A stretch of 44,982 nucleotides of DNA, taken from contig BCLD01000001.1 in the NCBI GenBank assembly GCA_001600875.1, forward strand, positions 1,632,858 through 1,677,839, read 5' to 3'. Both the position numbers and the translations under genes were made by a program. Positions 40,172 to 44,982 of the stretch are shown here, piece by piece (positions within the stretch are counted from its first letter, which is position 1; each line of letters begins with the position of its first letter). Source of the stretch: Solicoccozyma terricola (taxonomy: Eukaryota; Basidiomycota; Tremellomycetes; Filobasidiales; Piskurozymaceae). The notes under the pieces were generated by a model that saw nothing but the letters and a program-made list of their open reading frames with translations, did not search any database and was not told where the DNA came from.

Positions 40172-41091
40172 ACACAGCCATAACTTCTTCGTCAGGCGAA
40201 TCCTTCGGGATAAGCTCCATGATCCTGAGGATGGTGTATCCTATGTTGTCCAAGGACACCAGGGTTTTTCCTGTGGGATATGTTTAAAGTATCTCGGAAC
40301 CTCCTTGAATACCGAGGTGATCAATTTCAGCCTCGTGATATCTTCTGGTTGCTGTTTAAGAGTCCACCATAATGTCTCCGCATTCAAGATACAGGTGTCT
40401 AGGGCGACTGTCGCTTCTCTGGGATCAGCTGGACGAAGTTCCTCGAAGAGATCTTCACTGTCGAGATCCACAAGATGAACATCCTTCCTCGCATCTTGGT
40501 CTCCCGGATGATGGGGATGCAACTCGCTGAAGATATTCCGGAAAATTTCAGGTGGCACAAATAGGAAACGATTCGTCTGCATGAGGTAGCTATAGCGTAT
40601 TGCTATGTTCAGTGACGCCGCTACCTCGTTCAAGATCTCTCCATGGAGAGGGCTGGAAACATAGTGGCAAACCAGGTGTTGCATACAGGGATAGAGCGCT
40701 CTTGCTCGAGACGTATCCCCACGAAGAGAGGCATCATCATATTCGTCAGTGAGGTGTATACATTACATCTCCAAATCCTTGCATATGCCTGCCAATGCTT
40801 CGTGCACCACATCTGCTGACTCCACATTTCCCTCAGCAAAAGATTCGGCATACCCCTATTACAGTCTCTCCTCTCCGAAAAGATGCTGAACATTTGCATC
40901 TTGATGACCTTGTGTGCAATGCATTCATGAACAGCTTGATTACCACCATGGTAGAGAATGATGTCAGTGAGTGACTGGGTATCACACAAATCACTCAGAA
41001 GGACATTTCCGATGTCAGGGAACTTCACAGATTCCTGGAAATCATGTGGATCGCACTTTTGGAGGTCTTTGCCAGGAAGAGGATGTTGCAA
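40172..41091 (-). pseudogene. Upstream part of the ORF split by the MULE
   Basis: Minus-strand frames 41091-40630 and 40684-40241 overlap; an intron with GTATGC...TTTCCAG near 40686-40644 would connect them. Reading on, LHGEILNEVAASLNIAIRYS and FLFVPPEIFRNIFSELHPHH are protein-like. Then a further frame shift or intron (about 40300-40264) leads to LDNIGYTILRIMELIPKDSP and VMAVLKE at the MULE border. The total before insertion was at least 350 residues. Unknown family; CpG-poor like its surroundings. Confidence 0.5.
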
Positions 41092-41224
41092 CGATTACTC
41101 TCAATGCTCACAGAACCTACTGTAGACAGTCGACCGACGGCTGCATCACCTGGGCAGCTTACTGCACAAGCGTCTTCATTCTCAGCTCCTCCTCATCTGC
41201 CAAGCGGCAACCAGCTCCCGGCTG

Positions 41225-42387
41225 CTACTTCCTCCAGAGATTTGGACCAAACGGCAATATCTGGAAGATGCCATGATTCAATGTCCATTGGACACATGCC
41301 ATGGGCAAATGTTGACGATCCAAAGAGGAAGAAGAAGGAAACGAAAAGATATCAGACACAGTGATATCCAAATGGAGTGAGCGAAGAAAATTGACCCTTA
41401 CCAATGTTTCTGGTGGAGAGTTTTTGGCTGAATTCATTGAAGCTTCATTCTTCTTGACAGTATCATCGAATGTACTGCTCCTTGGTCTTCTCATTGGGCT
41501 TTGAATTAATGATGACGAGCCCTGTCTTTTCAATCCAATGGTGTCCAAGTTGCCCTGTTGCCATGCACTACCCATGATCTGACCATTTGCCATTTTTGTA
41601 TACACCCATCTCAGTCTCCTGTCGGTGAACAAATTCCACCAGGCATCCAGATGTGCTTGTACATGATCCCACTTCTGTTGATCCATTTTGGGGCCTTGTC
41701 TCATGGCAACTGGGAGAATAGTCGAGGCATTCCTAGAAGGGTTGCCTGATGCGATCCCGGTGGAAGGGCCAGCTGCCTTTTTATCCATCATCCTCAGTGC
41801 AAACATGCCATGAGCTTGATCCACGTGAATCAAACCATCTTGTAGTGTCGCCATTCTTAAAATGTCACAGCCGTGAGAATTAGTGAAAAGAATCGAGAAT
41901 TAGTGAAATCTACCTACGACCAATCAAACCCAACTCACTCATATCCACAAACCCCAGGCGGAGTATCCCACTTGCATACAGCTTGTGATCTCTTCTTATT
42001 TGCACTCCTGATTGCCTCCACATAACATTTATAAACAGCATTGGCCATCTCTTCGGCACTACCCATGATCTGACCACCTGCCTTTTTTGTATACACCCAT
42101 CTCAGTCTCCTGTCGGTGAACGAATTCCACCAGGCATCCAGATGTGCTTTTACATGATCCAACTTCTGTTCTTCGGTTTTGGGGGCTTGCCTCAGGGTGA
42201 CCAGGAGAGTAGTCAAGGCGTCCCTAGCAGGGTTGCCTGATGCGACCCCCATGGAAGGACCAACTTGGTTCATCGTGGGGTTTGGATGAGCATGTAAGGA
42301 TATGACCTTTCTCAGGCCTCGAGATGTGTTCCTGATTGACCTTGAAAATGAGTGGACAGTTTGCACACATGTGATCATGTATCGCAC
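41225..42387 (-). pseudogene. Unknown ORF with an internally duplicated segment
   Basis: Two minus-strand frames (41854-41225 and 42387-41935) each contain the same block: GPS(T/M)G(I/V)ASGNP, then HLDAWWN(L/S)FTDRRLRWV and YTK...GQIMGSA. At the DNA level, about 41565-41780 and 42055-42270 are direct copies with some substitutions. This looks like a tandem duplication within one gene or a pair of adjacent paralogues. No family recognised; probably element-derived. Confidence 0.45.
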
Positions 42388-42601
42388 AAATGTAATAATG
42401 TGACGGTGATGACTAGGGGTCTGGAGATCAATGTTGGAATGACCAACACTGTCAACATGCAGATCCTGGGTCCATCATTTATGTACAAGGGCTAGCCATA
42501 GGACCACCATGAGAAATCATGGCGTCATCCAGCTAAATGACTTGGTGAACAAAAAGACAATGTGCAAAAAGACAAAAAAAAAAAAAAATGTGCAAAAAGA
42601 C

Positions 42602-42612
42602 AAAAAGAAATG
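42602..42612 (-). terminator. Pol III terminator of the tRNA-Tyr gene
   Basis: The minus strand after the tRNA reads CATTTCTTTTT; the five-T run is a standard RNA polymerase III stop. A longer run of 15 T lies about 20 bases further. Confidence 0.75.
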
Positions 42613-42722
42613 TCTCCGCACTCGGGATCGAACCAAGGACCTAGAGATGACTGTGCAAGTGAATTGCACATGTAATGTATTACCGTTACAGTCTCTCGCT
42701 CTTCCAGCTGAGCTATGCAGAG
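42613..42722 (-). tRNA. tRNA-Tyr (anticodon GTA) with an intron
   Basis: On the minus strand the 5' acceptor CTCTGCA pairs with TGCGGAG (7 bp, one G-T), with discriminator A. D-arm GCTC...GAGC; anticodon stem AGAGA/TCTCT around loop CTGTAA-A; T-arm CTTGG TTCGATC CCGAG. The anticodon loop gives GTA, tyrosine. About 37 bases after position 37 do not belong to the mature fold and form an intron in the canonical place, usual for tRNA-Tyr. A run of T on the minus strand (complement of 42602-42606) directly after the gene fits a Pol III terminator. Confidence 0.92.
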
Positions 42723-42803
42723 CTTGTTGATGTGAGCTTCTCTCTCTAACACCCATATAGGGCACCCGACCCTCAAAAAAATAATAAACTCAAAACGCGC
42801 CGA

Positions 42804-42815
42804 CCCCCCCCCCCC
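42804..42815 (+). repeat. Poly-C tract (12 C)
   Basis: Short C run followed by GCGGGCCC, just before the minisatellite. Confidence 0.7.
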
Positions 42816-42827
42816 GCGGGCCCTCCT

Positions 42828-42992
42828 ATAGCTCACTACGTTCGCAGGGTAATGCTTGCTACGTTCCGTTCGCAGAGTGATGCTCACTGTGTTCGCAAGG
42901 TATAGCTCGCTACGCTCGCAGAGTGGTGCTCACTACGTTCGCAGGATAATGCTCGCTATGTTCGCAGGGTATAGCTCGCTACGCTCGCAGAG
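42828..42992 (+). repeat. About 23-bp minisatellite, seven units
   Basis: Degenerate direct units of the type GCTCGCTACGTTCGCAGGGTAT(A). Every unit keeps GCT(C/T)(A/G)CT and TTCGCA or CTCGCA. Units alternate between GTATA and GTG(A/G)T spacers, suggesting a 46-bp higher-order repeat. It lies between the tRNA gene and the 3' end of the MADS gene. Confidence 0.8.
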
Positions 42993-43023
42993 AAGAGCTA
43001 CTCGTCCACAGCAAACACCCGCT

Positions 43024-43046
43024 CCCCCCCCCCCCCCCCCCCCCCC
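43024..43046 (+). repeat. Poly-C tract (23 C)
   Basis: A run of 23 C eight bases before the MADS-gene stop codon position on the plus strand; on the sense strand of that gene it is poly-G just past the coding end. Confidence 0.8.
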
Positions 43047-43053
43047 TTCCTCC

Positions 43054-44844
43054 TCACGCATGCCTAGACGACGTATTCTGCGCACTTGGCGTTCTCGACG
43101 GTGGCAAGATACCTGGAGGTTGTTGTCCACTCCTCATCATCGCTAGATATTCAGCCGCGGTAGGTTGACCTATCTTATGAATGTCACTTCCGTCCTGAGT
43201 CGTTGGATGCCAAGGTGCAACACCTGATTCCCCAGGACCACCTATTGTCCTCGAATCTCCCGACGTCTCATGCATCAACTGATTTAAAAAATCATCCATC
43301 GGAGGATGGTCTTCATCGATTGAATGACCAGATTGAACATAGCTCATCCCGATCGGTCTCCCCGTCTCCAACCGTCTTTGATATTCTTGATTCTGAGCGG
43401 CTTGTTGACGTAGCGCGAGGAGATGAGATTGTTCCGCATGGTATTTCGCCGCCATCCCTGGATCCATCCAAGGAGAGTCGTATGGTCCCATATTCGGTGA
43501 AGGCCCCGAGACGTATGGATTCGTAGAACCGGTGTTATCGCGAGGATGCATGGGGGGTTGGTATTGACCAGGTCCGCCACTCGGTGTGATGGTCGTATCA
43601 TGAGAACCGTTGGAACGCATCGACGAAGTGTACAATGAGTGCATGGGTGGTTGTTGAGGTGGTGGCGGTGGCGGAGGAGGTGGAGGAGTTGAAGTGTATC
43701 CTCCCGGTTCCGTAGAGTAATTCGGTCGATGGAGGTATTGTGGGTGCTGTGGGGAGAGGGGGGGTTTTGGGGGGGGGGGGGGGGGGGTTGTCAGGGTTAA
43801 ATCGCTGTACGACGCCACGCCACGCCACGCCGTACCGCTCCACCTCCACCTCCAACTCACCTCCATACTCCTCTGCCTTTTCCTCCCTTCATATCCATTC
43901 GATGCCAAATCCTCATAACCACCTCTCATCTGAGCAGAAGTTGAAGATTCTGCTTCGTACCCTATAGGTCCGGCTCCGGCGGCTCCGGCGGAGGCGGAGG
44001 CCCCACCACCACCACCAAACCTCGTTTGAGGGACAAAAGAACTCGACGTTGTCGATGAGATCAACTCGTCTGAACCTTTTGGTGAAGAGATTCGAGGAGA
44101 TGGTCCTGTAACGGTCCGTGGTCGTTTCTGTCGTAAAGTCTCCATGTGTGTTAACATCGATATCACCGCGCCACGCCACGCCACGCCACGCCACCCCCGA
44201 ACTCACCCCTTTCCCACTATGCACAGGAATCACACTCTTTGTTCCATTTTTCCATTCTTCTTTCCCTCTTAAATTAGAATGAACGCTCAAAGCAGGTTTC
44301 TTGATTTTTTCTTCTTTTGGAATTGTTTGTGTGAATGTTGTTGTTGTCATTGATGAACCTGATTGTTCGGGGATATTTTCATCTTCAGATGAGGTATTAC
44401 CGCCTTGATTAAGAGAATAATCTGAACCGCGTTTACGTTCGACTGGACCGGTGTACTGGTTGGTAGGGGAGACAGAGAGAGAGAGAAAAAAGGAACGGAA
44501 CGAACGAACGATCAGAGACTGGTGGTGGACATGACCATTGCCTACCACAAACACAACACACACAAAACGCTAATCAAAACTCACCTCATGAAACCTCTGC
44601 AAACTCGCTTCTAAATTAGATGATGAAAATTCGAATAATTTCCCTTGTTGTGAAAAGATGATCATTGAGATCTGAAAAAAAGAAGAACCCCCACCCCCAC
44701 CCCCCGGGACCGTTCAGTTGATATATTCTCATTCGAATCTCGTACTACACCACCACCACGTATTGCGGGAGAGAAGAGAGCACTCACATCCGCATGACAC
44801 AAAACACTAAGTTCCCATGCTTTCTTCATCAGACCTGCTTTCCT
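43054..44844 (-). CDS. MADS-box transcription factor, MEF2/Rlm1-type, 5' end outside the window
   Basis: Exons 44844-44788, 44671-44585, 44455-44207, 44127-43861 and 43746-43054, all in phase 0; at least 440 residues. The first exon here starts RKAGLMKKAWELSVLCHAD, the second ISMIIFSQQGKLFEFSSSNL: the second half of a MADS domain with the MEF2-type KLFEFSS strand. The DNA-contact N-terminus (MGRRKI-type) must lie in an exon beyond the right edge. After the domain the protein is low-complexity: Ser/Thr-rich, Gly/Ala-rich, poly-Pro, Gln/Met-rich, typical of an activation region. The factor binds A/T-rich CArG-like sites; in fungi Rlm1-type proteins serve cell-wall signalling (family knowledge). 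Introns 3 and 4 carry GGCGT repeats, and intron 4 also carries poly-C. Confidence 0.9.
43769..43787 (-). repeat. Poly-C (sense) tract in MADS intron 4
   Basis: 19 G on the plus strand, i.e. C on the gene's sense strand, upstream of the acceptor at 43747. The same intron also contains GGCGT repeats near 43813-43832. Confidence 0.8.
44167..44194 (-). repeat. GGCGT pentanucleotide repeat in MADS intron 3
   Basis: The sense strand has GGCGT repeated about five times between the exons ending at 44207 and starting at 44127. A shorter array of the same unit occurs in the next intron. Confidence 0.8.
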
Positions 44845-44982
44845 CTACGAGTAGGGTGGGGTGGGGAGGGGGCAGGCGTTCCGATCAGCGTTTTTGAAAT
44901 ATCAGTGGTAGGGATTGGAATCAGAAGGCGAGGAGGAATATATGTGTATTCGAGTAGAAAAAAGCAAAACAAAAACAAACCC
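44845..44982 (-). other. MADS-gene intron running off the window
   Basis: The 138 bp upstream of the acceptor CTCGTAG at 44847-44845 have no in-frame MADS start. They are read as intron, possibly with leader at the edge. Confidence 0.5.

Noticed and set aside
42517..42887. Phe-rich minus-strand ORFs around the tRNA
   Set aside because: They arise from the A/T runs beside the tRNA gene and overlap the tRNA itself.
1..44982. CRISPR array or bacterial operon features
   Set aside because: Introns, tRNA intron and protein families are eukaryotic; the direct repeats present have no regular unique spacers.

Overview
The window looks like a chromosome segment from a basidiomycete fungus, most likely a tremellomycete yeast. 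Protein genes are cut by many 55-115 bp introns with GTGAGT/GTAAGT-type donors, intergenic spaces are short, and the recognisable proteins are eukaryotic and fungal (GPI11, SEC11, PEX3, a MEF2-type MADS factor, an intron-bearing tRNA-Tyr). All exon models below were made by eye from splice signals and reading-frame continuity.

Left arm (1-5.4 kb): four conserved, tightly packed genes: GPI11 (+), SEC11 (-), a small TRIR/C19orf43-like protein (+) and PEX3 (-). At 5829-14111 lies a nearly intact Ty3/Gypsy chromovirus with 456-bp LTRs, a CCTTT target duplication, a Tf1-like self-priming complementarity, gag and pol joined by an A AAA AAA slippery site, and a C-terminal chromodomain. Between pol and the 3' LTR it carries a five-exon gene on the opposite strand whose product has a perfect Zn(2)-Cys(6) cysteine pattern. 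This is the most unusual item in the window.

Middle (14.1-23.4 kb): lineage-specific genes without a recognised function. They include a repeat protein, a convergent pair of paralogues (15283-17220 + and 18096-19509 -) with shared intron positions, and a small nuclear-type protein (21710-22675 +). Fragments of one exon of that last gene recur as an inverted repeat about 1.3 kb upstream.

Right-centre (23.4-42.6 kb): a decayed, CpG-poor mobile-element block. LTR-like repeat A occurs as a direct pair (23.4-24.9 and 33.8-34.8 kb, the second interrupted by 490 N). Repeat B occurs as an inverted pair, and a smaller repeat C flanks 35.2-37.2 kb. Between them are ORFs on both strands, several with frameshifts or TGA stops, that I could not assign to a known transposon class. 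A complete Mutator-like (MULE) transposon at 37741-40163, with terminal inverted repeats and an 8-bp target duplication, interrupts one of these ORFs.

Right arm (42.6-45 kb): a tRNA-Tyr(GTA) with intron, a 23-bp minisatellite, and a MADS-box transcription factor whose first exon lies beyond the window. Long poly-C/poly-G tracts (12-54 nt) recur in introns and gene-flanking DNA.
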